From Apodospora peruviana (Eukaryota > Ascomycota > Sordariomycetes > Sordariales > Lasiosphaeriaceae): a DNA stretch of 64,000 nt. This document shows positions 1-10,825 of the stretch, one piece after another. The notes under the pieces are model-generated. The model was not told where the DNA came from, searched no databases, and worked only from the letters and a program-made list of their open reading frames with translations. Made by a program: the position numbers and the translations under genes. The stretch's first letter is position 1; the number at the start of each line of letters is the position of its first letter. Location: assembly GCA_033439685.1 (NCBI GenBank), contig JAUEDM010000007.1, positions 372,001 to 436,000 of the forward strand, read 5' to 3'.

Positions 1-1535
1 GAAATCAAGATCACCAGAACTGACTCGTCCACTGCCAGCTGGTCATATGGCGCTGGCTTGTTACAGATCGGACAAATCCATTGTGGACCCTGCTCCTGCA
101 GTTGCAAATACGACGTCGCATCGAAGCACTGGATGTGACTGCACCCGAAAGATCTAACTGGATGCTTCAGTCTCATGTATGAGAGCGGACACTTGAGACT
201 GATGTTCTGAGATGTGGCAATGACATCGGGATCGTTTGCCTTCTTGGCGACTAGAGAAAGTCAGAACAGAAGGCAGAGATACGAGTAGATACCTGGTTCT
301 TACTCTCCACAATGACCGAGTCCTTGCGAATCTTTTTATTAATGCGCTTGACCAGCTCCTCGACCGGAAAGATCTTGCACACATAGACGCCAAAGTAAAA
401 TTTCTATTCACGTTAGCTGAGCTCTCTCAAAAGAAACCTAGATTAGCACGCCCACAAGCAGCTTAAACTCATCATGAGCCTTCTGCTCGTTCAAGGAGAC
501 TGAATTTACCTTTTGCGTCGAGGCATAAGTAAACTCAACGGTGTTCACATAGCCAGTCAGCCTCAGGCGCAACGAGTCCGTGATGTCAACCGGTCTCGTA
601 GATCCAGGTTTATTCTTCAGGCCTCGCAGGTTCGCCTTAAGGTCGCCACTGTTGACCTTGAGCCCAGACTCGTACGGGAATGCAATATCCTGGACGCCTG
701 TATTGCCGCCAGCGCAAAACACCATGACCCTGTAATTGGGATACTCCACGCACTGTTGCAGAAACAGGCTATCCATGGCCTTGAACTGAACGGTGACCGA
801 ATATCGGTGCTGCGGGGATACTGTGTGCCCAAAATTAGCAACGAAGCAGACGAGGGCGGGAAAGACGTGCCCTCACATGTCTTTATCTCGCCGACTCGAT
901 GCACAATCTCGTAGAAGGGGCTCGTCTTGTATTGAAACGCTGGTTTGTCACGGTCAGCAAGGAGAGCAGCTAGATTATAACCGAGCTTTGGAACAAATGG
1001 CGTACGTGACGATTGGAACGAGCCCGACGGCCGGTGCCCGTTCGTCGGAAGGGTGTAGCTCGAGCCTGAACTGTAGGGCGACATTGTGGCATAACTCGGA
1101 GTTGTAGGGACACGAGGGGTTGGCGGGAGATAGTACTGCGTCGAGGTCGTCGGCGGAGGTAGTGGTTTGTTGACAGCCTGCACGTTCGCAAGCGCTGGAA
1201 CGGAAATACCGGCTTGCTTGTGGACGCTTGCTTGGATTTCGTAAAATCGCTGGGCATCACCTGTATTTGCGCATTCGTTGATCACTAGAAAGTGGTGCGC
1301 AAAAGGAGCGAAGTGAGTTAAAAGTTGCGCGAAGGTAAGAGTGTGCGGATTGAAGAGTTCACCTACACTGCATGATCCGCCTCTGTAGATCTGACTTATT
1401 GCCCGTTTTTGTCAGTCCATTCACGGCGCAAATGGATTGCAGAACGGCCTTTTGTATCGCAGGTATCTGGACGGTGCGGATGAGAGCCTGGACCTCGCTC
1501 TTGGGAGGCGAGGAGGGAGTGTCCAAAATATCCAT
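1..1535 (-). CDS. PIAS/Siz-type SUMO E3 ligase, C-terminal part cut off by the window edge
   Basis: SUMO E3 ligases of this family pass SUMO from Ubc9 to nuclear substrates. The start is the ATG at 1535 (MDILDTPSSPP). Exons that join in phase are 1535-1367, 1284-877, 820-510 and 403-293; a fifth begins near 250 and runs off the window. The first exon encodes a SAP-type helical segment (from about residue 12). Exons 3 and 4 match the PINIT region, ending KFYFGVYVCKIFPVEELV. The last exon encodes the SP-RING: SLKCPLSYMRL, then CSHIQCFD and WICPICNK, with the expected Cys/His ligands. The last acceptor is uncertain: the obvious CTAG is not in phase with the SP-RING frame. The rest of the C terminus lies outside the window. 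The family call is strong; the yeast equivalent would be Siz1/Siz2 and the fission yeast one Pli1, but I cannot choose an orthologue. Confidence 0.9.
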
Positions 1536-3786
1536 GGTCGGTCTTTCGATAAATGTAGTCGGTAGGTCGCCCCGCGCCCGCGCCGAGCCCCTCGCAAATC
1601 GGTTCGGCCGTACGTGTCGGTTGCTGTTTGGCGAGGAAGGAGCGAACGAGGACCGGGTCGCGTGCCTGCTTTGCGCGTCGTCGAGGTCGGGAGTTCGGGG
1701 GTCGAAAATCGGACGGGGGAAGGCACGGAGGTAAGCTGCTGCCAGCCGGCGCCTGCTACGCTTAATGCGCGTGGTGCCGTCCGGTGCGCCTCGGGTCTCT
1801 CCAAAGACCAAACTTTGGGATAGCTTGCTCCAACGGGAGTCCCCCCGTGCTGGCTTGCGATATGTCCACGAACGATTATGAACAGTTCGACTCACCAAGT
1901 GGTTCGAGGTATTCCGGATCGGCGCAGGTCTGGGGGTCACGGTTCACGACGACGACTCAGCGCTCGAGTAACGCACACTCGACTCGAGTCTCAACGATCT
2001 ATTTGAAAATTACTCGAGTATTAACATGCCGTGCGTCCGACAAACCTGCCGTTGTGCAAACTTAAAGAGAGTCGAAGAGATGGATGTCGTCGTCGTAAAG
2101 GCGGGCAGATGTGGCAGAAAGCGCCAGGCAGCTTGAGCTGGTCAAAAATTGTTGCCGATTTCACTTGGATCAGCCAGGGGTTGCCGAAGTCCATGGGAGA
2201 GGTACTGAGTACAACCATTTTAGGGCCTTTTGCGGTATGAAGTTCACGACAAGCCCCGCAGTTAGGTATTCAGGACTTCGCTTATGATGCAGTTCCATCA
2301 TCAGAGAAAACACCGTTACTACCGATACCGATCACAATCCATTTCTGGGCAACTTGGGATGAACAGAGAATGTCTGATTTGAGAGAATTTATATATTCGT
2401 TGGTTAATATTGCAGAGCTATTTGTCAATGTCAAATGAACGTTAGAATCGAACTGTTCTTTCGCCTGACTTGGGCCGCCAAAATGCTTCAAAATATGGAA
2501 ATATCAAGATCACTCAACATAGTCATAATGTGTCACCGAGGAAGCAAAGATGCAAATCAAAATGTATTGTCTGTCAACCTAGCTGCGAACAGCCAGCCAG
2601 TCACCGCCTCTTTCAACTTCCAGAACCTTGCGGAATTCCCAGCAATGTGGGAATACAACACGGACAATCAACCCCTTCCAACAGATATGTCGACCTAAAT
2701 GATGGACCTCGCACTTCCACGGAGCAAACCGAAAGCCGTGGTGAGTAATAGGACGTTCCATCTTCCTGGGCACAAAAGTGTGAGAATGAGAAAGACCATT
2801 GAGCGATTGATCAATCCCATAGTGAACTCCAGGTGAGCCAAGCTAGAACATCCTCCAAACATCCCCTCGTCGTCCCCCAAAGTCGCGTGATGCCAGTGGC
2901 ATCACATTCCGTTAGCAGTACCCTAAACACTGGGGGCAGGGGAGACAAAAAGCCATTACATACCTGAGAAAAAAAGGAGTTGGTGAAGCCTCGTCCTCAA
3001 AAGAGTAATCGGAATCGAAATATACAGTTTCTTCCCCCTTCCTCACGGAGAAGGAAGAAACCGCACGCCACGTATTGCACTCAGATGTTTCGACACAAGC
3101 TTCGTGATGACTCTCCCAGAAGGAATACCCGACAGCAAGAGACCGAGGTCCCCTGCCGCAGGCAACCTTGCTTTTCTGATGCCAATCACAGACGCCAATA
3201 CTCGCGCCAGGCCGTCACCGGCAGAGTTCGCGACCCGTCGAGGACCGAGGTCCGCGACGGACGAACTTGAGTTGAAGCAGATTCTCCGAATTTTTCATAT
3301 GCTGAAAGTAATGAAAGTCTTGCATCTGACATTGCTTGCGCAGGCAGAAACAAATCTCTCCGTTTGTAGCATAGAAACGTAGCGTTGATGAGGACGAGGC
3401 TTCACAAAGGAAGGAAAAGGGAAAGGAAGAAATTGAGTCAACGCTTTCGAAAGCTTTAAACGACGTTTGCGCTGGTGCTGGGAGTGGAGCCCTTTTTGGT
3501 GCACGGTTTGCACGTCATTGGTTGAGGGCGGAAAGGCGGTTGCTTATGTCACCCAGCTGCTGGCGGTGTTCTGGCCCGCCTGCCTTCGGGATGGTGGGGT
3601 GCTGGGACTCCACCGCCAAGTGCCGTTTTGGAATTTTCACGTTTGATCCCATCTCAATGAACTTTGAATACTTGATATCCGGAATCTCAAAATCTAATCA
3701 CAGCCCACGAAGAAAGGCAAAGGTTCAACACTTAGAAATTTTGCACCTCACCTTATACAACTATCTCAGAGAAGACATCCGCAAAA
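1536..3786. other. Intergenic spacer of 2.2 kb without a recognisable gene
   Basis: It holds the upstream region of the Siz-type gene and, at its right end, the promoter of the DUF2423 gene. Only short frames without domain signatures are present. Part of it (about 2280-2560) is visibly richer in A and T than the flanking genes. A 20-bp inverted repeat pair at 2980-3408 is listed separately. Confidence 0.6.
2980..3408. repeat. Inverted repeat pair (about 20-bp arms) enclosing about 390 bp
   Basis: The 17 bases GTGAAGCCTCGTCCTCA at 2983-2999 recur as the exact reverse complement at 3389-3405. Extending outward to 2980 and 3408 gives arms of 20 bases with one mismatch. No open frame with recognisable features lies between the arms, and I see no convincing flanking target-site duplication. 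A small non-autonomous DNA transposon remnant or a hairpin-forming segment are both possible. Confidence 0.6.
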
Positions 3787-4292
3787 ATGGCGAAAAGCGC
3801 GAGAGCCAGTCAGATCAAGGCCAACAACCAGAAACTCAAGAAGAATGTCTTCGGGCCCATCGAGGCGGCGCGGACAGCACGTCTTTCGGCCAAGCTATTA
3901 GAGCTTGCCTCTCAGCCGAAGCCAGTGAAGGAGGTCGAGATGAAGATCATTGACGACGGTAGGATATACCATTTTATGTCTGTTCGGTTGGATATATGCT
4001 AACGGTTTTTACAGATGCCGCAGCAGAGGCCAAGGAGGAGACAACCGCAAACGCAGACAGTGAGTTTACTCTCAGCCAATCCTCCCTCCATCGGTAGAGG
4101 TACATGTTGGTATCAGATACACTGACAATTCCCACAGCAATGGAGGTAGACTCGGGCGCAAAGGCGGCGGCCAAGTCCTCAGGCAAGGGGCGGATAGCCA
4201 AGTCAGGAATTGCGAAGCGCAAGATGAAGAAGTCATCTATTGTGTTTCCCAAGTATGGGGAGAGGAACGGGATACAGAAGAAGAGGAAATGA
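3787..4292 (+). CDS. Small basic DUF2423 / LLP-like protein (YBL028C type)
   Basis: Three exons (3787-3958, 4015-4059, 4138-4292) join in phase to give 123 residues. The N terminus MAKSARASQIKANNQKLKKN followed by VFGPIEAARTARLSAKLLEL matches the DUF2423 family, which includes yeast YBL028C and animal LLP homologues, small nuclear/nucleolar proteins. The C terminus is highly basic (GIAKRKMKKSS, then ending QKKRK) and fits a nucleolar or ribosome-associated location. The start has a good fungal context (AAAATGG). Both introns are very short with clear donors (GTAGGA, GTGAGT); a GCTAAC branch site is visible in the first. A direct role in ribosome biogenesis is an inference from related proteins. 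Confidence 0.85.
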
Positions 4293-4729
4293 GCGGTTCA
4301 TTTATGGCTATTTACTTTCATGTTCAAGCCCCGACGACTTGATATCTTGCATTTTTCGCTTGGGGAATCTTTGGCGTTGTGGCGAATGGTGGGGTTAGAC
4401 TTTTTGCTTGGCTCAGGGGTTCATCCAATCACAACAGCAGCGCGGCGCCTGGGCAGCTGCAAGGCTACTGCTGCTTTCGCTGAAAATTAGGCGTCGTTTC
4501 TGGTGCGGCGTGGCCTGTTCTGCAATAGAACTTCAATTGAATGAATCTTACGTGAACATTCTGTCTTATATTTCACAACTGCAATTGCATCGCGACCTTT
4601 AACCTGCGGCTTTCAATGACAACACCGATCTCAGCCAGATTGGTTTGAACATGGCATATGAACTCGAATGAAAATTCCATCAAAATCTCAACTTAGGATA
4701 AGGGGTGAAGTGTCATCACGGTGTTGGAG
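4293..4729. other. Spacer between the DUF2423 gene and las21
   Basis: Two genes in the same direction flank this 437-bp stretch. It should carry the DUF2423 3' UTR and the las21 promoter. I see no further gene, TATA element or repeat. Confidence 0.5.
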
Positions 4730-7689
4730 ATGAAGACGCCGCGTCGCCGGGATGCGACAATAAGCTCCACGCTGCTGCTCATCGCGGCCAACGTCCTGAT
4801 TCCCATCGCCATCTTGATATTCGCGACCGGATTCTTTCCATATAAACCGCTACTGCCCGGTCTCGCGGAGTACGGAACGCCACTGGCCGGATATGGAGAT
4901 CCTCCGAAGGCTCCGTTTGACCGGCTGGTGTTCATGGTCATTGATGCATTGCGAAGGTACCTACATCCTCATTATCCCTGTATATTTACAGCTGGCTAAG
5001 AATTGTGCGTAGTGACTTTGTATACACCGCCAACAGCGGCTTTGGGTATACCCAATCGTAAGCTTCACTCACCATCCTCGAGCAAATGCAGCAACTGATC
5101 ACATGGATATAGCTTGATTCGCAATGGCGCCGCCATCCCGTTCACGGCCCATGCCACATCGCCAACGGTCACGATGCCTAGATTGAAGGCCATCACCACT
5201 GGATCGATCCCGTCTTTTTTGGACGTGGTTCTCAACCTGGATGAAGGGGATGAATCGTCGAGCCTAGCTTCGCAGGACACATGGCTTGCGCAGATGAAGG
5301 CTAAGGGCAACGGCAAGCTGATCATGTACGGCGATGATACATGGCTAAAGCTTTTCCCGGGCACCTTTGATCGGGCTGATGGTACGACGAGCTTTTTCGT
5401 TTCTGTGAGTTCATTTTCCCCTCCCTTTTTCGAGACGGAATACTGACCTTCACAGGATTTCACCCAAGTCGACGACAACGTCACTCGGCACATCGCAGAC
5501 GAGCTCAAGAACGACGACTGGAACACAATGGTGCTTCATTACCTTGGCTTGGACCACATCGGACACAAGGGAGGACCGAGAAGTCCCCATATGATCCCCA
5601 AACAGCGCGAAATGGACACAATAATCGAGCAGATTTATACTGCTATCGAATCGGAACCCCATCTCGGGTCAACGCTCTTCGTCGTGTGTGGCGACCACGG
5701 TATGAACGACGCCGGCAACCACGGGGCCTCCTCGGCGGGCGAGACCTCGCCAGCGCTGGTGTTCATGTCGCCGAAGCTTCAGACTCTCTGGAGGTCCATC
5801 CCGCCGGCGCCGCTACCAGAAGACGAGAGCTTCCAGTTCTATGACAGGGTGGAGCAGTCCGATCTCGCGCCGACGCTGGCTGCCCTCCTTGGATTTCCGG
5901 TGCCAAAGAATAATCTCGGGGCACTGATTCCCGAGTTTCTTCCTTTCTGGGCTAGTAGTACGTCTCCCATTTTCTCATCAGTGAGTACTGTAGGCTGACT
6001 GTGCAATAGAAAATGACCAAGCTCAACTATTGCTGCGAAACGTGCACCAGATACTGGATATCATTACTGCGGCGTTTGGGTCGCAAATTCTGGACGCGAG
6101 CAACTTGACGCCAGACCGTTGCGCCCACCCGAAAACTGACTACCAGGGACTGGCCAGTGAATGGCAGGATATCTCTTCCTCCTCTGCCAACGGAGATGAA
6201 GTTGATTCAGAGTGGATAGCTCGGACTACCAAGGTACATCTTCCCTCTCTCCCTCCTTCTCTTTTTACTATATTAACTTGGTGATAGTGGCTCCGCAAAG
6301 CCCAGTCCCTGATGAGCGGCATGGCAAGCAACTACGACGTGTCCCGCCTATTTCTCGGCCAAGCCATCGCCATTATGTCCGTCATACTTGCCATCTCCGC
6401 CGCATACACCTCCCTCCATTCCTCGGCGTCCTCATCCCTCCCCTTCGCAGGCATGGCCCTCGCCTACGGAATAATGATGTTCGCCTCAAGCTACGTCGAA
6501 GAAGAACAACACTTCTGGTACTGGGCAACAACAGCTTGGCTCGCTTTTCTCAGCTTCAAGTCTTTTGACTCCAAAACATCCATCTCCTCGTCACTATCAA
6601 CAGTAACAACACTTACAGCAGTCCGCGTGATTAGGGGGTGGAACCAAACCGGCCAGAAATTTGCCGGGTCTTCAGATATCGTTAAACGCTTTATTTATCC
6701 TCATCCAAGTCTCCTCTGGTTACTGGTCGGCGCGACATATCTCTGGATTCATCGTGAGCTGATCTACAGCGTGAGGGGCGCACTACCAACGCCGTTGAGC
6801 TACGCGGTTGTGTCCGGGTTGGTGCTCGCCGCGCTGACCTTCAAGGTTGCCTTCACAAACGAGGATGCGCCCGAGCTGGTGACTGGGTTCGCTGCACGGA
6901 TCCTGGAAGTCGATCTTGCGAGGGGCGCGTCGCTGGTCACCAGGGCGAGGACAGTATTCTGGGGCCTTGCGATCGCGGCTTTTGGTGCAGTCATTTATTT
7001 CTCTTTTTACCTTTCAAGGAGAACAGCATCAGGTACGCTCGTCCACCCCCTTTTCACATCTGATATCTGACTGACGATGAGTAGGCACAATAACGATAAC
7101 AACCCTCCAAAATATATACACCCTCCTCGCAATCACACAATCCCGAACAACCAACATCCCCCTCTTTCTTCTATACAACATCGTCTACAGATTCCTGCAC
7201 TCGCGCGCCAAAACGGGACGTCTGTCTCTAATAGAATTAAGCACATCCTCTCTGTTGCTACAATTCACAGCATTTTTTGCGGCTGGCGGTTCCAACGCGA
7301 TTTCGTCCGTCGATCTGTCCAACGCTTACAACGGTATCGCAGACTACCATGTTCTCGCCGTAGGCGTGCTAACCTTTGTGAGCAATTGGGCCGGGGCGGT
7401 GTACTGGACTTTTGCGAGTGTGAGTCTGTTGTTGGTTCTGTTGCGGAATCAGAAACAGACAAAAGGGGAGGGGGGAGGAGGGTTGCTCAGGGGCCACATT
7501 GCGCTGCTGACGGTGTTTACGGCCTGCAGCGTTGCTGCTGTCATGGCTGCTTGCACTGTTCTCCGGACGCATTTGTTTATTTGGACGGTTTTCTCACCAA
7601 AATATTTGTATTGTGTCGCGTGGAGCTTGGGGCAGCATTTGCTGGTTAACTTGGGGGTGGGTGGGTTGTTATTTTGGTTGGGATTGTAA
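4730..7689 (+). CDS. las21: GPI ethanolamine phosphate transferase 2 (Las21/Gpi7 type)
   Basis: This enzyme adds phosphoethanolamine to the second mannose of the GPI core in the ER membrane. Seven exons (4730-4956, 5013-5057, 5113-5404, 5456-5957, 6010-6233, 6288-7032, 7085-7689) join in phase to 879 residues, a normal length for the family. The start is the ATG at 4730 (MKTPRRRD), followed by one membrane anchor. The lumenal alkaline-phosphatase-like domain shows FMVIDALR, a SPTVTMPRLKAITTG stretch with the nucleophile threonine region, LHYLGLDHIGHKGG and VVCGDHGMND, which carry metal-binding Asp/His. From about residue 430 the protein is a series of hydrophobic helices, as in Gpi7. The EtNP-transferase class is certain. 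Assignment to step 2 rather than Mcd4 or Gpi13 rests on length and recognised similarity. Confidence 0.93.
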
Positions 7690-8050
7690 GATATAACGGA
7701 TAGGGGGACTGTGATTATCTTTTCACCGCTTTGTAAATACAAAAGCATGGGATATTTTGAGATTCAATATTGTATATAGAGGAATACGTATAACTTGAGT
7801 TGGAAAAAAGAAAATGAACTTTTGCACGGTTACGTACCAGGAATCTACTTGTTTTGGTTATGTCGAGCTCCAAGTCTTCAACTCGGATTTGGTAACGGAA
7901 TGCACGAACGATATTTACCAGAAGAACTTGCAACTAATAAGGTAGGCAATCTCAAAATTTGAGATCTGAATGATATGTTCAGTAAATATTTACTCCAGGG
8001 CAATGCCTTAACACTTTCTAACTAAAACGACACAAAACCACCAACACGAA
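7690..8050. other. Convergent 3' spacer between las21 and nop4
   Basis: The two genes end towards each other across about 360 AT-rich bases. This is where both 3' UTRs and polyadenylation signals should lie. No gene is visible. Confidence 0.5.
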
Positions 8051-10435
8051 CTACTTCTTCCCCCTGGAGTCCCCCTTCTTCTTCCGCATCATCCTCTTCC
8101 TCGCAATAATCTTCGTCCTCAGCGCCAACTTGGCATCCGCATCCTTCCTCACCACCTTGCTACTAGTATCATCAACCTCGGGAACACCACCCTTCTTCTT
8201 CACCTCCGTCTCTCCCTTCCCACCCTTCTTGTTCGGAGCAGGCCCCTTGAACTTATCCTTGCCATCCTTCCCCCGTCCCTTCGCCTCCCTCTCCCTATCC
8301 CGTCTATTAGTCTGCCCTCTCCCCTTTGGCATAGCCTGCCTCTTTTCCCCGTTCGGCTTCCCACCAGAAGCAGCCATCAACCGTCCCTTCTCCTCCATCG
8401 CCTTCCTCCTCTGCACAACATTAACATTCTCAATCGCAAACTCGGCAATCAAGCGTTGCGTCTTGCCCGCCTCGTTCTTCATGGCATGCCCATTCAGCCA
8501 GCGCAACCCCATCAGCGCCCAGCGATGCGACGAGTACTCAATGAACCCATAACCCCTACTCTTCCCGCCATCCTTCTCATCCGACACCTTAGACCCCTCC
8601 TTGGACTCAAACACCACCTTCGCCTGGCGCACAACACCCTTCTTCTTCTCCTTGCGTCGGTGCTCAGCCTCTTTATCCTCCTGCCCACCTCTCGAGTTCT
8701 CCTCCTTGGACAACGGCTGCCTCTTGCCCTCCTTCACATCCTTCGCAAAACCCACGACCGCCTCTCTCGCCAACGCTTTCAACTCCTTCGACCCGATGTT
8801 ATGCGGCAGATTCCGCAGCGCGAGACGGGTCAGACTCAGATGCAGACTGGGATTAGTCTGGATAAGCTTCTTGCGCTGTCTCGCGCTGGTCTCGCGCATC
8901 CTGACTTCAGTGGCGCTCAGCTTGGCAAACAGCGGCGAGCTGGCCGGGATGGTGCCTTCGTTCAGGAGGTACAGCCTTCTCTTGTCTTTGTCCTTCTTGG
9001 ACAGGCCTTCCGTCTCCAGCCGTGTCGCCTCGTCCTTGGACACAGCCTGAGTGACCTGCAGAACACGGCCATCCAGAGTATAGTTGCCGTCCGGGTCGAC
9101 CGTCTCGTCCTGCAAGACAGAGTGCTTTTTGAGTGTCGGGTCGGGGCGATTGCGCGGTGCGCCCTTCAGGCAAGTCCGGAAGTCCTCCTCGTTGAAGAAG
9201 CAGACGAAACCCGTGCCGGCGGGACGAGCCAGCGCGCGGTCCATGACCACTCTGGCATATCTCACCGGGCCAAAATGTGTAAACTTGGCTTTTAGTGTTT
9301 CGTCGGTTGCAGTGTAAGGGAGATTGCGGATGAAAAGCGTGGTCGAGTTATCGGTCATTTTCTTCGGTTTCTCTTCAGCTTTTTCAGAAAGATCGGCGCC
9401 TCCTTCAGAGTCGTCATCATCATCCTCGAACACATCGTCTTCCTCCTCGTCGAGATCTTCTTGATCCTTGTCCCTGCCGTTCTCGTCATCCGTCTCATCC
9501 TCAAGGTTCTCACCCTGATTCTTGAAGAAATTCAACAAATCCCTATCGGCCTGATCCATCTCCTCGTCCTCCTCTTCGTCATCTTTCTTGTTGCCCTTCA
9601 CCTCCTTGGTCTTCTTCTCCTTCTTGTCTTTTGACATTTTCTTCTCCTCTTTGTCAGACTCATCATCATGATTCTGTGAATCCCAAGTCTGCTTGTCGAC
9701 CGCCCAATCCACTGCCAGAGTCCTACCATCGACTTCCTTGCCGTTGACAGCTGCCAAAGCTCGCTCGGCATTCGGCCGCCCACGTAGCGTAACGAAGCCG
9801 AAACCAGCCAGCTTGCCCTTCTCGTTCGGCAGATCGGCAAACTTGACCTTGCCATACGGTCTGAACAGATTCTCGAGCTGCTCCGGCTTCTTAATGCTCC
9901 AGGGCAAATTACGGATGATCAGCTTGGGCGCCTTGCGGGCCTCGACCAGCGCCGCCTCGCGCTCGCGCTTCTCCTCGGCAACCTTGTCCACCCGGCCATC
10001 CTTGACTTTGGTGCCGTCGCGATGCCTCGACTGGGCAATATCGAGCTTCAGCTTGCGGCCATTGAGCACCTGGCCGGTGAGCTTCTCCTTGGCCTCGAGG
10101 GCGTCATCGGGATCTGTAAAAGTAACGAAGCCGTAACCTCTGGAAGTCTTGGTCTTGGGGTCCAGAACCACGGTGGCGTGCTTGACGGGGTAGTGCTGGG
10201 AGAAGAACTCGGTCAAGGTCTCAGCGGTGGCATTGGCGGGGAGGGAGCGGACGAAGACGGATCGGTTGGTCTCGACTCGGGCTTTTTTGGTCGGAGGTGT
10301 TGTGGTGGTGCCAGTCGCGGTGTCGGTTTCTGTGGCTGCTGCAGCTTGTCCGTCTACATTTAGAGCTTCGGCGACAGCTTCCGCTACATCCTCATCGACG
10401 TCGCGTTGTCGCTTATTTTGCTTGTGTTGGCCCAT
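8051..10435 (-). CDS. nop4: Nop4-type nucleolar protein with four RRM domains
   Basis: Nop4 (human RBM28) is a nucleolar factor needed for 60S pre-rRNA processing. A single exon encodes 794 residues from the ATG at 10435 (MGQHKQNKRQRDVDED). RRM1 has RNP2 VFVRSL (about 60) and RNP1 RGYGFVTF (99-106). RRM2 has LIIRNLPW (172-179) and GFGFVTL (211-217). An acidic, lysine-rich linker covers about 255-360. RRM3 has LFIRNLPYTATDE (about 367) and TGFVCF. A degenerate RRM4 starts at LTRLALRNLP (about 535) and is split by a charged insertion before SRGYGFIEY. The C terminus is strongly basic, as in nucleolar proteins. The frame continues upstream past the ATG without another ATG, so this start is preferred. 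It is transcribed divergently from ycg1. Confidence 0.93.
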   Translation of the reverse strand: MGQHKQNKRQRDVDEDVAEAVAEALNVDGQAAAATETDTATGTTTTPPTKKARVETNRSVFVRSLPANATAETLTEFFSQHYPVKHATVVLDPKTKTSRGYGFVTFTDPDDALEAKEKLTGQVLNGRKLKLDIAQSRHRDGTKVKDGRVDKVAEEKREREAALVEARKAPKLIIRNLPWSIKKPEQLENLFRPYGKVKFADLPNEKGKLAGFGFVTLRGRPNAERALAAVNGKEVDGRTLAVDWAVDKQTWDSQNHDDESDKEEKKMSKDKKEKKTKEVKGNKKDDEEEDEEMDQADRDLLNFFKNQGENLEDETDDENGRDKDQEDLDEEEDDVFEDDDDDSEGGADLSEKAEEKPKKMTDNSTTLFIRNLPYTATDETLKAKFTHFGPVRYARVVMDRALARPAGTGFVCFFNEEDFRTCLKGAPRNRPDPTLKKHSVLQDETVDPDGNYTLDGRVLQVTQAVSKDEATRLETEGLSKKDKDKRRLYLLNEGTIPASSPLFAKLSATEVRMRETSARQRKKLIQTNPSLHLSLTRLALRNLPHNIGSKELKALAREAVVGFAKDVKEGKRQPLSKEENSRGGQEDKEAEHRRKEKKKGVVRQAKVVFESKEGSKVSDEKDGGKSRGYGFIEYSSHRWALMGLRWLNGHAMKNEAGKTQRLIAEFAIENVNVVQRRKAMEEKGRLMAASGGKPNGEKRQAMPKGRGQTNRRDREREAKGRGKDGKDKFKGPAPNKKGGKGETEVKKKGGVPEVDDTSSKVVRKDADAKLALRTKIIARKRMMRKKKGDSRGKK

Positions 10436-10825
10436 TGCTCCCTGGTTTATCGTGAAAGGCCAATTAACTGTGGTGGTCTGGGCTGCTGGGATGGACTTTG
10501 GGCGAGAAAAGAAAAAAATCGAGGTCAAAGCCGATAAGATGCTTATCGTGTTGGAGAAATGGGGCACCCGACAGCTGAAGCGGCAGAGCGGATCGAAGGA
10601 CCCCTCCTGCCCGCTAAAAGTTGACAAGGATTCTAGGCCCAATCAGGAAATTCGTAGACCAAATGTAAACAAACAACACTTCAACATCGCCATCCCGGGA
10701 CACACTCCCCTCATGTATGCCAATTTTCTATCTTCAACTTCCATGTCACATTCGCTCCTTTGATGTTTAGATCTCGTCCGACACGAAATAACTTTACAGA
10801 GCGATAACAATAATACTTCACAACC
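10436..10825. promoter_or_regulatory. Shared divergent promoter of nop4 and ycg1 with a palindromic GATA pair
   Basis: Only 390 bp separate the two start codons. CGATAAG and CTTATCG, spaced by three bases, form a palindrome at 10532-10548, about 100 bp upstream of nop4. GATAAG is the core bound by fungal GATA factors. No TATA box is evident. Real use of this site is an inference. Confidence 0.5.

Noticed and set aside
8456..9295. 279-codon frame on the plus strand inside nop4
   Set aside because: Antisense to the RRM3-RRM4 coding region; composition is that of a shadow frame.
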